Notes under the pieces: model-generated
Seen by the model: the letters and a program-made list of their open reading frames with translations, nothing else
Told to the model about the DNA's origin: nothing
Databases searched by the model: none
Shown here: positions 24,029 to 37,148 of the stretch, one piece after another
How positions within the stretch are numbered: position 1 is the stretch's first letter
How the letters are laid out: every line of letters starts with the position of its first letter
Made by a program: the position numbers and the translations under genes
From: Trichoplax sp. H2
Taxonomy: Eukaryota > Placozoa > Uniplacotomia > Trichoplacea
Assembly (NCBI GenBank): GCA_003344405.1
Contig: NOWV01000239.1
Span: 32,802 to 96,801 of the forward strand
Reading direction: 5' to 3'
Length of the DNA: 64,000 nt

Positions 24029-25780
24029 TTATGATCCCTGATTTCATACTTCTGAAATATTATCTAATTGCTAATCATTTATGATCGATTTTGTGTTAAT
24101 TCTACCTAAGCAGGCAGATTTTTTATCGAAAATGAGGGTTTATAATATAATTGGCGTAGAAGAGACGTATCGTTGCAACGGCCTCTCGACGAGGGAAGAT
24201 GGTCAGTATTAAGAGTCATACTACAGGGAGCGTCTTAGGAACGGCAAGTCTCACAATAGACTAATAGTGTATTTTCCTAAAAATAGTTTAATTTCCTTGC
24301 CATAGATTTCAGTTTGTAAGAAAAAGATTCAGATGAATAACAAACATTCTGATATAGAATAAATTAGGAAGAGCTCTATGGTGTATTAAATGACAAATAT
24401 TTAATCACTCAAAGGACATGAGCCTGTTTGATAGTAGGAAAAACAAATATCATTAGATTTTAAAAAGAAAATTTCGTACGATGAAGTTTATCCGGCATTA
24501 CGTAATACCTATTTAGCGCATAAATTTTAACTACAATAAAATATATTCATATCTTTAATTGATTCATTTAAACTATGCTGACTGATTTCTTGCAGTGTCA
24601 TATCAACTAAATCTAAAGCAGCAATGCTAAAATTAATATTTTTCGATAATTAAGCTCTTAATTTAGGCATAAAAGGGTAAAATACTTCAGATCAATTTAA
24701 GTTTTTATTTTACAATTGAAGAATATTAATGAAGAAGATACAAATAAAAGGGCAATAATATAAAAAACGAAATGGACTCTAATTGATTAAATGAATATTA
24801 TATGGTAAAGTTATTATTTAAGCCGTACGTCGTACGCAGTACAATGTTTTGAGAAATCATAACTATTTAAGCTTTCTACAGGTATGGCTTTATAATTGGT
24901 ACGGCCCATTTTCGTTTAGGCGGCTTCGCCTGCTATTCTAGAATAATTGCGCACAATTACTACTAGGCAAAAGAAAATTTAATATTCGGATCTATTAAAG
25001 TCCTAACGTACGTGAAGAACAAGAAATAGAGCTTGTCAGAAATCAGCATACCCTAACATATTTTTCCACAGTGTACATGATATTTTCTTATACGTATTTC
25101 GCTTATTCATTTTTGTAATTAATTTTTATCATCTGGCGATTTTTTTATTAATTGCACATCTGCAGCTATCAATTTATCTAAGTCACGCACTTCCCACGAT
25201 AAGGTGAATACCTTAATATATCAGCTACAAACGTCATTATAATATCTTTTATGATCGAATATAATAAGCTTTATCCAACAATTAATAGCAAATAATAAAC
25301 AATTACATTAAAAATCATTAACAGAGTGACAGTATAAAAGTTAAAAAAATTTCATTTTTAACTTTTATATATCATATTATATCCAAAAAACAATACTGCG
25401 TCAATTAACTATTTCAAACAAGCGTGGGCCGGTAATCGATCAAAAATGCTACTGTTCTACAGATCTAATAATTGTTTTCTATTCTTGAATTCATTTGGAT
25501 TTCCATACTAACTCTATATAAGTATTTATGAAGGTCTTTCAAGTATCATTACCAGCAAATGTCTAAGGCGTTACCAAATGCAATCTCACTAATGAATTAC
25601 AGAAGTTCGCACGAAAACATTGACTTTTATACCATTCATATTAGTCATGATTTTGGCTAGTAGCTGGCGATGGTTGGGCTTATATTTGCAACTTGATTCT
25701 TAAAGAACGATTCTATTGATATTCTTATTGATTGTAAAATGTAATCTTATACTAAGCGTAGAAATTGATTAGAGCTCAGT
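24029..25780. other. No supported gene
   Basis: AT-rich noncoding sequence with only short frames. A small GC-rich inverted repeat (AGGCGGCTTCGCCT) is at about 24918. Confidence 0.45.
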
Positions 25781-25800
25781 TTGTTAGAAAGCACCAGCGG

Positions 25801-25885
25801 CCGCTCCCACAGAGTATAAAAGGAGCGAGCTCATAACGACCAGTTGTTCCGAAATTCAGTAGTCATAAAGGCTCGTCGAACGAGA
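25801..25885 (+). promoter_or_regulatory. Core-promoter-like site with TATA box
   Basis: An unusually GC-rich island contains GCGGCCGC, then TATAAAAG at 25815, an initiator-like CCAGTTG 27 bp on, a second TCAGT at 25856, and a hairpin CTCGT-CGA-ACGAG at about 25873. This is the most promoter-like spot in the window. Sense is plus. It could belong to an unrecognised gene to the right or to a retroelement LTR; no partner copy was seen. Confidence 0.45.
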
Positions 25886-26335
25886 TAATAAACTTTTTAA
25901 CGGAATACTCTTCAAGTAATTGATTAACTATATGTACCCCGAGTACATTAGGATATTAGTTACTGGAGTGAACCGTTCACAAAGAAGAAAATTTATGACA
26001 GATATATAATAGATTTGATGGGTAAATTATAGGCAATTAATAGGCTAATGGTCGCCATATCTTACGATTGCACTAAAGGTATAAATATATACGTGCTTTA
26101 TTCATTCGTAAGATGTGCTAAATAAGTATTTATTAATCCTTTATCACCACTTATGCAGTATTCTAGGTTACTGCACAGTGGCTGAGTTACCAGCACGACA
26201 TATTAATTCTACAACTAATAGTAAATGTAATAAGTAATATCCTAACTTTAGTGAAACTCGTTAAATTATGACGAATTGCAAAAATAAACTTCGATGTAGA
26301 CAGTAGAAGAGCAATGATATCAAACAGTTAGTCTA

Positions 26336-26614
26336 GTGACGCAATCACGACAGACTTATATGAAGACTTTTCGAAAGTCAATAATTTATAAACTATTTCA
26401 CAATTCGGTAGTTATGATTTTATCCTTCAATCTATTCTTATCTGAAACTGGTACAAATTTTATTGTTATTTCTGATCATATCGCTTGCAGTAGGTTATGC
26501 AATTTGGAAGTAAAAGCTTGTATCTACAGACTACGTTTGTTTGCTTTAGATAGTAACGGTGAGTCGTTATTACGTACTCACTATAAAATCCCGTCATATA
26601 GCGAATTAAATTAA
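26336..26614 (+). other. Unrecognised open frame, possible exon
   Basis: A 92-codon frame begins about 480 bp after the promoter-like site. Its second half has a less AT-biased composition with spaced cysteines (CSRLCNLEVKAC, then LFALDSNGE), vaguely like PAN/apple-type domains. A good donor, AACG followed by GTGAGT, lies inside it at about 26559. No homologue was recognised and it may be chance. Confidence 0.2.
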
Positions 26615-26829
26615 TCCAAAATTGTCATATAAAATGGTAAAATTAAAAATGAATTACTATTTAAGTCAGCTAAAGTCATGAATAGATCACAAAGTATTAT
26701 ACAAATTACAATTCGGAATACTTCATACGTAATTAACCTTTCAAGCAGCACTGGGATATATTATTCGAAGGAAAAAACGATTTTCCACGAAATTTTAATT
26801 AGAATATTACCAATTGGACGTGTAGACAT

Positions 26830-29597
26830 TTGTCTATAATGCTATTATCATCGACAATATCAAAGATATTAGAGTATTCGATTATTGTAATTAATAACAA
26901 CAATATTCCTAGAACAAGTATGCAAATCGTTCAAAACGAAAGCATCAAGACTTTCAGTACGTGCGGCAATGTAGTAAAATATAAGATCTATACTAATATA
27001 CGACGATCACCATGGTGTCTTTAATTAATGGACACTGCACTGAAAGGATCTCAAATCAGTTAAACAATTCTTCACAAGAAAAAGTGAAATAATTGCAAAT
27101 TCTTCTGTAATTTGACTATAAAATTTTATTTTTATCATTGTTATTATCAAAACAAATTTCATCAGTTCTTTTTATTTCACTTTTTATAATTTATTTGTCA
27201 AACTTCTATTATTATTTATGAATATACCTATAAGCTAAAATTAAACATTTAAACCTATTAATTAGCATTTGGAAGGTTAGAAAAGTATATTCTTTATTGT
27301 GCCAACAGTTGAAGTTCTGATGCTTTCCTTTTTTCTCACACATTTTTCATATCTGAATGATGTAGTAAGATATTAAATAAACCTTTCCTGTATCTCCAAA
27401 TAATATTTTTAAATTGTCCAAAACCAAAAATTTATTTTATTAAATGAGAACCCCAGACTTCGAACTTTTGATGGAAGTATCCAGGTAAAGGCGGAAGAGT
27501 ACTCTGATTAGGCCGGTCTATAGAAATCGATGTAAGTACAACGAACTATTTATTCTTAAATAGTTATCAACACCTAATACTTAAATAAAATTTTATGAAC
27601 GCAAGAAATTTGAATTGATGATTGTGAATTGAGGAAAACTAGATAATTTAAAGCTATATAAATATAATTTTTCATAGCAATTTAAGTCTGATTTGTAATT
27701 ATACCAACATAAAATCGATAATCCTAACTACCTGATTTAAGTTCAACACTGAAACTATAAATTTCTTCAAATAATATATATTTAAATAATTACAGATTCA
27801 ACTTAAATTTCAAAAGTAACTGACAGAGTTGTTTTCCTTTTTCATTTTTCTTTTTTATTATTATGTTAGAAACTTGCTATAGTCCCTATGACTAACTTTT
27901 TATCTTTAAATAACATTCATAATTATTCAGCAATTTTAATCACCAAATAATTTATGAAACTGATATATCTTCTTATTGTCTTCTTTGACTCTCTCTATGA
28001 GCAAGTAATCGGAAATTATGTATAAATGTGAAATAGAATTTGATAGTATACCAATAAGTAAGATTATTATCTACTTATTTTCAGTATTTCTTTATCTTAT
28101 TAAATTCACTATTCCGATTAAATTTTAACTATGGAATCTATTGAGGAATTACATCAGTCAAGGCACAAATACTAAATAAAATTGACTTTCACTATTTTAG
28201 TTTAAAATTAAAGATAAGCTAGATTATTTTAACGATATTACGATAACTTTACTGTTTCGTTAATATCGTTTAATTTCTTGTATCGTGATCAATCAAATGC
28301 TCTTGCAGTATATTATGAAGAAATAATATTTCTGAAAAATTTTACACTGCAAGAATCTGTTCATATAATAAGCATTCTCATGCAATCTTAAAAATTTAAT
28401 CTTAAGCTTTTTAGAAGCTGCATCACAAATCGTAAAAAAATTACATCGAATAACCTTGAGATAACTTACAATAAATTTTTAACGATAAAGTAAAGTTTAA
28501 GCTAAGAATCTCAAAATTACTTAAAATTTAATTATTTCGCATGTTTATCGATATACTTAACTGGCAATGTCCATTCACATTTTTCTATCTGATCAATGAA
28601 GAACTCCATAAAATGGAACATTAAACTTTGCTCTTAGTTAAAAAATTAAAACGCCTAGCAATAACTGCTAGATATGCGTAAAGAATTGCTAATTATAAAA
28701 ATAAAATTAAAAGAATTTCGTATCTACCATCAACCTCGATTTTTAATCCAGGGAGATAGTCATGACTAATATCAAATTCACAACTTTTCTATAATCTAGG
28801 TTAGTAGCAAATTTGCTCACTCTACATTATTGTTATGTATTCGAGAGATATCCCTACCCTTAAACTATTTCGAATAAATTTTATTAAATACTCTTAATAA
28901 AGCTAAAGCAGTGAAGCAAATCTTCACTCTTTCAAATTGTAAAATAAAATGGCCGCACTAGCACTACTAATAATGTACATAGCTATTTACTATAGTAATT
29001 AAAAAGAAAAATAATTTAAATTTCTGTATTTCATTTGCAGCTCGAAAAAATTTGTGTCTTCTGCAATAAATGAAAATTTTAGGTAATTTCAATTGTGATA
29101 AATACTTCTCATTGGAGTACGTTACGCTAGCCGCAGTAAGTGGCATCCAACCTTATATAGCAGCAATGCAGCATTTGAACTCAACGAGTTTCGTAACACT
29201 CATTGTCTACTTCAAAAATAATTAAGCTATTTTTAGCTACTTAAGAAAATACAGTAATAAAAGCTATAAAAGCGAGCTTAAACATTTAGTAGGAATTAAA
29301 CCATAGCTTTTCAGTTGGTAATTCAAGGAAACAAAATATATCATAAATTTTTCCTAGCATTTACCCGTGAGGTATCAAAAGAATTTAAAAATAGTGAATG
29401 GGCTACATTTAGTACGATAATACTTATATCAGATCTTAAACAATTTACATTTAATTGATTTCTAACATAAGAATAAGGAAATATAAATCACCCATGAGTT
29501 CCAATTGATCAATAAATTCAATAATCATGCACACTAGTAAACTATAGAAAAAGGATTCCTAAAATTATATATTAAAATGTATTATTTAATGACATCA
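26830..29597. other. No supported feature
   Basis: Very AT-rich. The 64-codon frame at 26830 on the plus strand has no recognisable domain. No splice-bounded exon was found. Confidence 0.45.
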
Positions 29598-30104
29598 TAT
29601 CACAAACCAGCTTTGAGACAAGGTTCACGTAAAATTAAATCTCTAAATTTCTAAAGCTTTCAGGATTCAGTATACCGTAACTACTCACAAGGACATAGAC
29701 ACCCGTACTTCTACGTTAGAATATTAGAGAACTGATTTTATTCGTTGAGCTGCCGAGCTTAAACACTTTTCAGCCGTGGCTAACATTGATGAACCGTCTT
29801 ACAACAATATTTATCGAAATGAACATTTACTGACGATTTTACGTAATCGAACTACAGTATGTCCATTTACAGAGTCTTTCTAAAACACCTACTATGTACC
29901 ATTAGCTAGAATCTCAATTACAAGAATTTTTGCAGTATTCAATTACTATATAAGAATTGTATTAGTACAGCATATAATAATTTACTGAAATATTTTATAA
30001 CTTCAGTGATTCCTAATGTAAGCAATTGATCGTAATCATCACGTATAAATGTTAATTCGCTAAATTTACTCCTTTAATTCTTCACGGTAGTTCGTACCGT
30101 GACA
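29598..30104 (-). mobile_element. Solo LTR, family LTR-1 (507 bp)
   Basis: Starts TATCACAAACCAGCTTTGAG and ends GGTAGTTCGTACCGTGACA. The flanks are CATCA on both sides. It lacks the clear TATA of the younger copies because of divergence. Confidence 0.85.
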
Positions 30105-30259
30105 CATCAAAATATATGTTCAATTTCAAGTGACTGCTATCATCCTTCTCCATAACAGTAATTTAATCGTAATTATTTGCACGCACTCCTGTACTTTTTA
30201 CTGATATGATTCTTTAGTCACTTACTCTAAATAAAGTGACTAATCCAAAATTGTCAGTT

Positions 30260-30990
30260 TACTATCTGTCCTATCACAGAACATTTCTACGATAACCTAC
30301 AATGTACCACAGGTAAATTATAATCGCAGTGATTTGAATTATAAGAAGATTATTCTCGATTCCCCAATTAAATTACTAATTTCAGTAGGCTATTGTCACG
30401 GTACGAACTAACGTGAAGAAATAGCCATCTAAATTTGGTTAATATAATATAGTGATATTATATTACAACTAGTTACTTACAATAGGAATTACTCTAGTTA
30501 TAAATGTGTTACAGTAAATTTAATGCTGTGCTGTAATGTGCACTGAAATGATTCTGTGAATGGACATATTGTAGTCCGACTGTGAAAAACTAGTTAGTAG
30601 ATGTTCTCACCTCAGTATTTTTATAAGATGACTTGTGAATGTTAGCTGCTGTAAAAGGGTATATAAGCCCGTCAGATAGTTGAATAAAGCAGTTCTAAAT
30701 TGTCTAGTTGAGTTTAACGTAGAATCAAAGGCGTCTAAATTCTTGTGAGATAGCTAAGGGATACTGAATCCCGGAGACTATAGTAATTTAGAGATTTGTT
30801 TTACATTATCCTTGTCACGAAGCTGGTTTGTGACAGCTATATATTCACCATAAAAGCTAGCGCTATATTTAAATATCGCATATCTGAATTAGAAACTCTT
30901 TATATAAGGGTAAATCAACAAAATTATCCTAAGGTTGACGTTTCTACTATAATTTCGATATTACAGTGTATAATACTGTAACAATATAAC
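30260..30990 (-). mobile_element. Partial LTR-2 copy, split by an LTR-1 insertion
   Basis: 30260-30393 matches the mid part of LTR-2 (CTGTCCTATCACAGAACATTT; compare 36888), and 30841-30990 matches its right part (AATTATCCTAAGGTTGAC, then CAGTGTATAATACTGTAAC). The two parts are separated by the LTR-1 copy at 30394-30835. The left part of the LTR is not recognisable. Confidence 0.65.
30394..30835 (+). mobile_element. Solo LTR, family LTR-1 (442 bp), nested in LTR-2
   Basis: Starts TGTCACGGTACGAACTAACG and ends AAGCTGGTTTGTGACA. The flanks are an exact duplication GCTAT. TATA (GGGTATATAAGCC) and AATAAAG are intact. It interrupts an LTR-2 copy. Confidence 0.9.
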
Positions 30991-31378
30991 ATAAACGATA
31001 CTACCAATTCTAGTACTTTCCTAAATTCTAATTAGGTATTTACTTGTAAACCTAATAAGATTGAAAGAAAATATTTTATTACTGATAATTATGATCTGAA
31101 TATGTTATCAAACAAATTGAATGTATTTTTATTACTTTGAAACAGCTGTATACAATTGATAAATAAAATAATTCGTATTAAAATTTGCTGCTAAAACTTT
31201 CAATGCAATCAAAAGTGTTCGTATCTGTAATTAATGATAGCCTATTGCAACTTTATTCCGTAATCCTTTAACCATGAGATCATATTTTATAATTACTGTA
31301 GGCCATCCTTTTCAAGAAACCTAACATTGACATTCATGGTTACATTTACTGAGCAAGATTGTACGAATCTAAATAAAC

Positions 31379-32446
31379 ATGCATTTCTACTATAATTCCA
31401 CCATTGAACCATCATATTTAGATGAAGATGACAAAAACTTATCATTTACTGTATACAAATATGGAGCCTGCATCTCATCTCTTACTCTGGTTACCAACAC
31501 AATAGTAATTACCGTAATTCTCAGTAAACCCAACCTGAGGATAATCTCCAATGCCATCCTTTTAAGTAGCTGCTTGGCCGCATTATTATATGGCCTAATA
31601 ATTATTGGCACTGCTCTAGTCTCAACATACGCTGTTAACCCTTTCAAAGACATAATATTGTATTGTGTTCTGGGCAAGACATCAGAATTGACTGCACTCA
31701 GCATCTTTAATTTACATTTAACATCATTAAGCTTGGAAAGATTTTTTTCTAGTATCTATCCATTCAGATATCGGCGTTTAATGTCCATAAGAAATTCATT
31801 TGCATATATACTTATAATTTGGCTTATTCCATCGTGCATCATATTTTTATTGGCTTTGATCGCCAGTTTTGCGAATGGTGGTGATTGCACAGCTTGGATG
31901 GATATTATCGCTATTGATATCTTTTTTAGTTATATCGTTTTGCCAATAATATTTTTAACCCCACCATTCATAATGTTTATATGTTATGCTATTATCGTAT
32001 GGAAAATATTTTCCATGCAACGCAAAATTTCAGCAGCGTCAATACTTATTGATTCAACACCTCTATCAAGATCTAAATTAATGCAAAATTGGAAGGCTAT
32101 ATTACAAATGTTTATTGTTTTAGGATTTTATATATCGGCATTTTATCCTTTCGTTATTTGCTATATCATATTAATTGCCGCACCAAATATCGACGTATCA
32201 GATGCAACTACAATATCATACTTACTAATTATCTCTTATATTGCAATCCATCCAATTATTTCGGTTCAATTTACGGCTCCTGTTAAGGACGAAATAAGAA
32301 AACCGTTAAGAAGATTTTATGAACTATTTCGATCATGGCTTAGCAATTCCGCATTATTTCGATGTTGCAATGAGAAAACTGATGACAACGGTTCTCGTCA
32401 ACTCCATGTGCAAACATTAGATTCCAGAATAATCAGTTTGTTTTAA
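31379..32446 (+). CDS. Class A (rhodopsin-like) GPCR, intact, intronless
   Basis: A 355-residue seven-transmembrane receptor in one open frame. An N-glycosylation site (NST, residue 6) precedes TM1, which carries N40 at position 1.50. TM2 has A68 where Asp 2.50 is expected. C96 (TM3) and C170 (ECL2) form the usual disulfide pair. Glu-Arg-Phe at 120-122 replaces DRY. W148 and P151 are in TM4, P195 and Y203 in TM5. TM6 reads AFYPF, so Trp 6.48 is Phe. TM7 reads IHPIIS (H291-P292) in place of NPxxY. Helix 8 is basic and followed by CC at 329-330, possible palmitoylation sites. The first in-frame ATG gives a normal N-terminus. The ligand is unknown. It most resembles the broken copy at 58746. Confidence 0.9.
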   Translation: MHFYYNSTIEPSYLDEDDKNLSFTVYKYGACISSLTLVTNTIVITVILSKPNLRIISNAILLSSCLAALLYGLIIIGTALVSTYAVNPFKDIILYCVLGKTSELTALSIFNLHLTSLSLERFFSSIYPFRYRRLMSIRNSFAYILIIWLIPSCIIFLLALIASFANGGDCTAWMDIIAIDIFFSYIVLPIIFLTPPFIMFICYAIIVWKIFSMQRKISAASILIDSTPLSRSKLMQNWKAILQMFIVLGFYISAFYPFVICYIILIAAPNIDVSDATTISYLLIISYIAIHPIISVQFTAPVKDEIRKPLRRFYELFRSWLSNSALFRCCNEKTDDNGSRQLHVQTLDSRIISLF

Positions 32447-32540
32447 ATCAAAAACATGCCTTACTTAAATATCAGTCAATCTTTAATATCTAACTATTGC
32501 TCTCACTATTCGATTCCCATACGATAGATAGTTTACCCTC

Positions 32541-32952
32541 AGCTCCACTCTAGCCGAATACGACTACTAGAAAATCTTCTAGAAAGAACTACTGAATAAG
32601 CTACAGTTTCCTGTTTAAATACTCTTCATAGCATTTGCAGCTATAGTCTTCATAGCAATACACTACCTTATTTCACTTTTAGATTATTAGTAGTAAAAGC
32701 GTTTTACTGCAAACTATCTATAGTCTAATATGTTAACTGCTATAGTATTTACTCTAAGTAAAGATTACGAGTCGTATTCCAATGTATGATGAATCAACCA
32801 TATCCTATTATATGAATTACAAGCCTATTTATACCTTTACCACCAATAGAGACTCAATACCCTACTGTACATAGTCATCTGCATTCTAGCGTAGAATATT
32901 CAACTATGGTCTATGACTGCATCTTACTAAATATGACTAATAGCCTACAATC
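32541..32952 (-). repeat. Dispersed repeat R-B, reverse copy
   Basis: Runs from AGCTCCACTCTAGCCGAATA to TAGCCTACAATCC, the reverse complement of the 18336-18813 copy. It starts 95 bp after the receptor stop codon. The ends are approximate. Confidence 0.55.
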
Positions 32953-32999
32953 CAATACTAACTTACATTATACAACGGCATCATTTAGGGCTTAATTTT

Positions 33000-34700
33000 A
33001 ATGACAGGAAATGCTTTCTAAATCATGTATTATAATCTAAGTCTTTTGGTAAAATAAGTTCTAGTAATATGTAACATTCAATAAACCATATAATGACTTA
33101 ACATGCTTTTCTTATTCTTACAGCAATAAATCTGTACAAAATGTGCAAGAATTGAACATTTATATAACTTGTAAGCTGATTCTGATTGAGTGTGATTACA
33201 TTTAATGATAAATTTGTTTACATAAATTACTTTCTCGTCAAATTAAAATACATATCAAGCTATTAAAATCCGGCGCAGTAATCTTTGCTTTCTTTGCTTA
33301 TAAATTTCTATCATGTATATGAAAATGAATACCGGTATAGCACTGCGTTCGAGTAATTACAAACCTTTACCAAGGTTGAACATTTAGACGCAGGCTCATC
33401 TGGAAAACTCCTTTATTTATTTGCCTGTCAGTTTCCTATTGCCGGCTAAGCGATTACAACATATATATAGCAGCAGTAAAGACCGATACAATTAATATAA
33501 ATTTGGCCGTTTCTTAACTCGCACGACATTTCTCTTTGAACCTCTGACTAAAGCATTTCAGTAGTGATGCTGTCAATTTAATTTATCCTTTGAGTTTACT
33601 TCTCTTGTATAATTGCTACAATGTTCTGCAAGCAACATGTAACCGTCTTGTAAAAGAAGGATAATAACAGCATAAAAAGCTATTGCGGTCTAAACGGTAT
33701 TAATCGTAAGTTAATTAAACTAATGCTGCTTCAGTGTACTATAAATAATACATTTTCAAAACGTTCTATTTTAATTTGAACGACTAAATTGATCCACAAC
33801 GATGCCTTCGTCACGTACTGTTAACCTAGCGATTTTATCATAGATAATAACATTAATAGCCGAATCCAATCATTTAATTCCGATAAAGATCTAATAGAAA
33901 GAAAGGTTTTCCCTTGCTAGAACTTGAAACAATACAAATAGAGAAATTTGTTCATAATTCATTGTACCAGGAAAGAATAAATAGCAGAAATCACACCCTA
34001 CATCTTTTAATGGCGATAATTTACTGGAAATATTCGAAAGCATACGCCCGAGCCCAACGAATTCGAACAAAACTATGAAAAAGAAACGATAACTGCTAGA
34101 AACCAAATTCACATAAATCCACATAACATAAGCGAGATCGATCATATCAGCATGTGTACGATCGAAAGACAGTTATATATCGTGTCATACCAATTGCATT
34201 CATATTACATAGCTCTCATCAAACAATACCATAAACTGTTGGCAAGGTGATTAATTAAAGATTCTTAGGAATAATTACAGGAAGACCATAATAAAATGTA
34301 ACAATCCAATAATATTCATATAAATGAGAATAAGTTGATAACAGTTTAAAGTCAAAATGCATGACGTTCAAGTACACATTATAATTATTGTTATAAGTTC
34401 TTTTGTTATTAATAATTCGATAGAAGAGCTATTTATAATTGGAACTGATGATTAAAAATACCAAAACCATACCTTAAATGTTTGTATTGATCTTATTATT
34501 CTTACCAGAAATTTTAACGAATTTGGATTAATTGCTGTAAAATAGATTGAGTAACTTAAAAGTCGTTCCTTGGTAAAGCTAATACTCCACTGCAGTACCA
34601 CATATATGCTGTGCTTTAATAAATAGACGCATATTACGAGTATCTAGGGTAGAGTAACTACTCTGTTCCAATTTACACTTGAGATATTCAACCATCCTAA
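33000..34700. other. No supported feature between two receptors
   Basis: An 84-codon minus-strand frame at 33891-34145 was examined and resembles nothing. The promoter of the receptor at 34705 should be here, but no clear TATA box within 100 bp was recognised. Confidence 0.4.
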
Positions 34701-34704
34701 GGCA

Positions 34705-35811
34705 ATGGAAGAGAATAGTTTATCAACGGCATTTTCTGATTTGAAGACTTATAATTCATGTAACAGATCGTGGAACGGTAATTCCGAAGCTTTCGGAAAT
34801 TTTATATATTTACCTTTATCCGTTATTGCTATGGCTACTTTGATATGTCTGATGAATGTCTTGATGCTATTACTGGTTCTTGCCAGCAAGAAATTAAGAA
34901 CTTTATCCAATGCTGTCTTTTGTAGCAGCTGTTGCTGTGGTATCCTTATTGCATTCACCTTAATGGCTATTTCCCTTACTGGTAATTTTGCTCTTGAACC
35001 ACTGAAAACAAAAATTCTTGGTTGTGCTTTAGATTCCCCAACTCAAGTTACACTTGTTTGCATTTTCAATACACATATTTCTCTTATGACTTGTGAAAGA
35101 TGTTATTCAGTTATTTTTCCATTTAGATATAGACGTTTGGCTACGAAAAGGAATATTATCGTAATACTACTTCTAGCATGGATTATACCAATTTGTTTAA
35201 TCTACATAGTGGCAATGTTAAGTTCAAGAATTTATTTTCAAGATTGCACTAGCTGGGCCAAAATAGTAAATGTTAAAGTATTCATTACATTTATAGCGTC
35301 CCCTATAATTTTTCTGTTCCCAATTGCTTTCACTCTTACTGCTTATATTATTATTATCAGCAAGATTTACTCGCTCGAGCGCAAAGTTACGCGTATTAAC
35401 GGCATCGATTCTAAGTGTTATTCAAGACGAACTTACTTGATGGTGAAAAATAAAAAAGCTATTCTCCAAATGGTACTTTTATTAAGCATCTATATAATAT
35501 GTTTATTTCCATTTTGTATAATTTATGTCGAGCTAGTGCCAACAACTGTTAAGTACGGGTTCATATCTAAAATAACTTATTATCTGGCGACGACTTATTA
35601 TTTTATTCATCCACTGTTGGTAGCTTTCTTCACCGCTCCAATTAAGGAAGAAATCGTAAAGCTATGGCAACGGTATTGTTATTGCGCTGACTTTCTACAG
35701 CAACTTTGCAATAGACCAAAGATAATCCGTATCAACAGTAACACTTCTAATGCAAGTCGAGAATATATAGCAAATTCGATTGATAAATTTAGTTTTCAGA
35801 AAAATTGCTGA
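34705..35811 (+). CDS. Class A GPCR, intact, intronless
   Basis: A 368-residue receptor with seven hydrophobic segments. N51 is position 1.50. TM2 reads SNAVFCSSCCCG, with G79 replacing Asp 2.50. C107 and C181 are the disulfide pair. E131-R132-C133 replaces DRY and is followed by PFRYRRLATKRN in the second loop. W159 and P162 lie in TM4, P206 and Y214 in TM5. TM6 reads LFPF (F268 for Trp 6.48) and TM7 FIHPLLV (H302-P303 for NP). The tail is Ser/Asn-rich and ends in Cys. The N-terminus has no cleavable signal, which is normal for this class. Related to 43397 and 48331, with the shared loop LATKRN and the TM7 end FFTA(P/S)(I/V)KEEI. Confidence 0.9.
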   Translation: MEENSLSTAFSDLKTYNSCNRSWNGNSEAFGNFIYLPLSVIAMATLICLMNVLMLLLVLASKKLRTLSNAVFCSSCCCGILIAFTLMAISLTGNFALEPLKTKILGCALDSPTQVTLVCIFNTHISLMTCERCYSVIFPFRYRRLATKRNIIVILLLAWIIPICLIYIVAMLSSRIYFQDCTSWAKIVNVKVFITFIASPIIFLFPIAFTLTAYIIIISKIYSLERKVTRINGIDSKCYSRRTYLMVKNKKAILQMVLLLSIYIICLFPFCIIYVELVPTTVKYGFISKITYYLATTYYFIHPLLVAFFTAPIKEEIVKLWQRYCYCADFLQQLCNRPKIIRINSNTSNASREYIANSIDKFSFQKNC

Positions 35812-36522
35812 TCAAAGTGCCTGAACGTTCCTATATCTTATTAAGTACTTAGAGGTTCCTTATTTTTAATCGCTTATTTATTCAATATACACTTATATAC
35901 GTATATATTTCATACCAAAATGAGAACCATTTTTCATCACTCAATGGTATTGGTAAAATAGAAGGTAAACTCTTAAGTGACGATACAGCAATTGAGTATT
36001 ACTTATTTTATGCTAGAACCCATTTTAGTTGTGATTAAAACTGTGCAAGACAAGGTATCATATTCATTTCGTTATGTTTATAATTTAGAATATGAAAGGT
36101 AAATAGTGCATTAAATAGTCTCTATTACAGTAATTATTTATTTTTCGAATTATCTTTGAAAAAACTTATTGACCTATTCCAAGTTATTGTGTCTCACTAG
36201 GTATATCAATTAGAGTAAGTCTATTATCAGAAATATCTAAGTAACATCTTAAATTGACCATCAGCAATCTAGTAGAATTAGCAATTCACAAATTTGCTAT
36301 AAATTATAAATACTTTGTAGAGATACAACAAAAGATTACGTCTTATTAATTGCGAGAGTTTATACGTGAAACTAGACTATCGATTGCCGATGGCTCTTAA
36401 ATCTAAATTAAAGTGATGAGCATATCAACCGAAATAAGTTCTCGAGTTAAACCATAACGATTTTAATAAAGAAAAATCTTTACAAATTTTTCTTGAATTC
36501 TGTTGTAATGGCAGACATATGC

Positions 36523-37148
36523 TGTCACAAAACAGCTTTGCAACAAGTTAACGTAATGTACGATCAATAAGTCAATTCCTTGAACCACGTATCAAGGAAC
36601 GATATCTGCACTACCACAAACACTTTTGCTCCACTAGCAGACTACACAAAGACTTAGACGCCTCGTATTTTATGCTAAACACTAAGTTTAAAAATCCTCT
36701 TTATGACACGATATACTGCATTTATATACTCGTCCTCAATAGTTCATCAGTCCTAGTTGGTACGATTACCTTTGGAATCATTTACAGAATTAGATATCAA
36801 TTTTAGCTACTGCTCCCTTAATGCAGACAACAGTATTTACGAACATAGACATCTGATAACTAATACAGAATAGTCAGATTACGATATATCCTATCACGAA
36901 ACATTTCCACGATAACTTACAATCTACCATAAGTTACAATCACAATGATTTGAACTGTAAGTAGATGATTTACATTCCCTATTATAACTATTAATTTCAG
37001 TATGTGTATATGTGTCACTGTCATAAAAAGTCAGTGCTACATTAAAATACAGTATATCCAAATTAGAAGTGAACTAAATAAGGATAGGCTAACAGAATTA
37101 TCCTAATATAGATATTTCTACTCTAATACAGTATATAACATTGTCACA
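36523..37148 (-). mobile_element. Solo LTR, family LTR-2 (626 bp)
   Basis: Starts TGTCACAAAACAGCTTTGCA and ends CATTGTCACA. The flanks are an exact duplication TATGC. The minus strand carries a TATA box (GTATATAAATGC). It lies about 700 bp after the receptor at 34705. Confidence 0.9.

Noticed and set aside
31390-31704. 104-codon minus-strand frame
   Set aside because: Antisense shadow of the receptor at 31379; the plus frame has clear 7TM motifs.
33891-34145. 84-codon minus-strand frame
   Set aside because: No domain, repeat or splice evidence was recognised.
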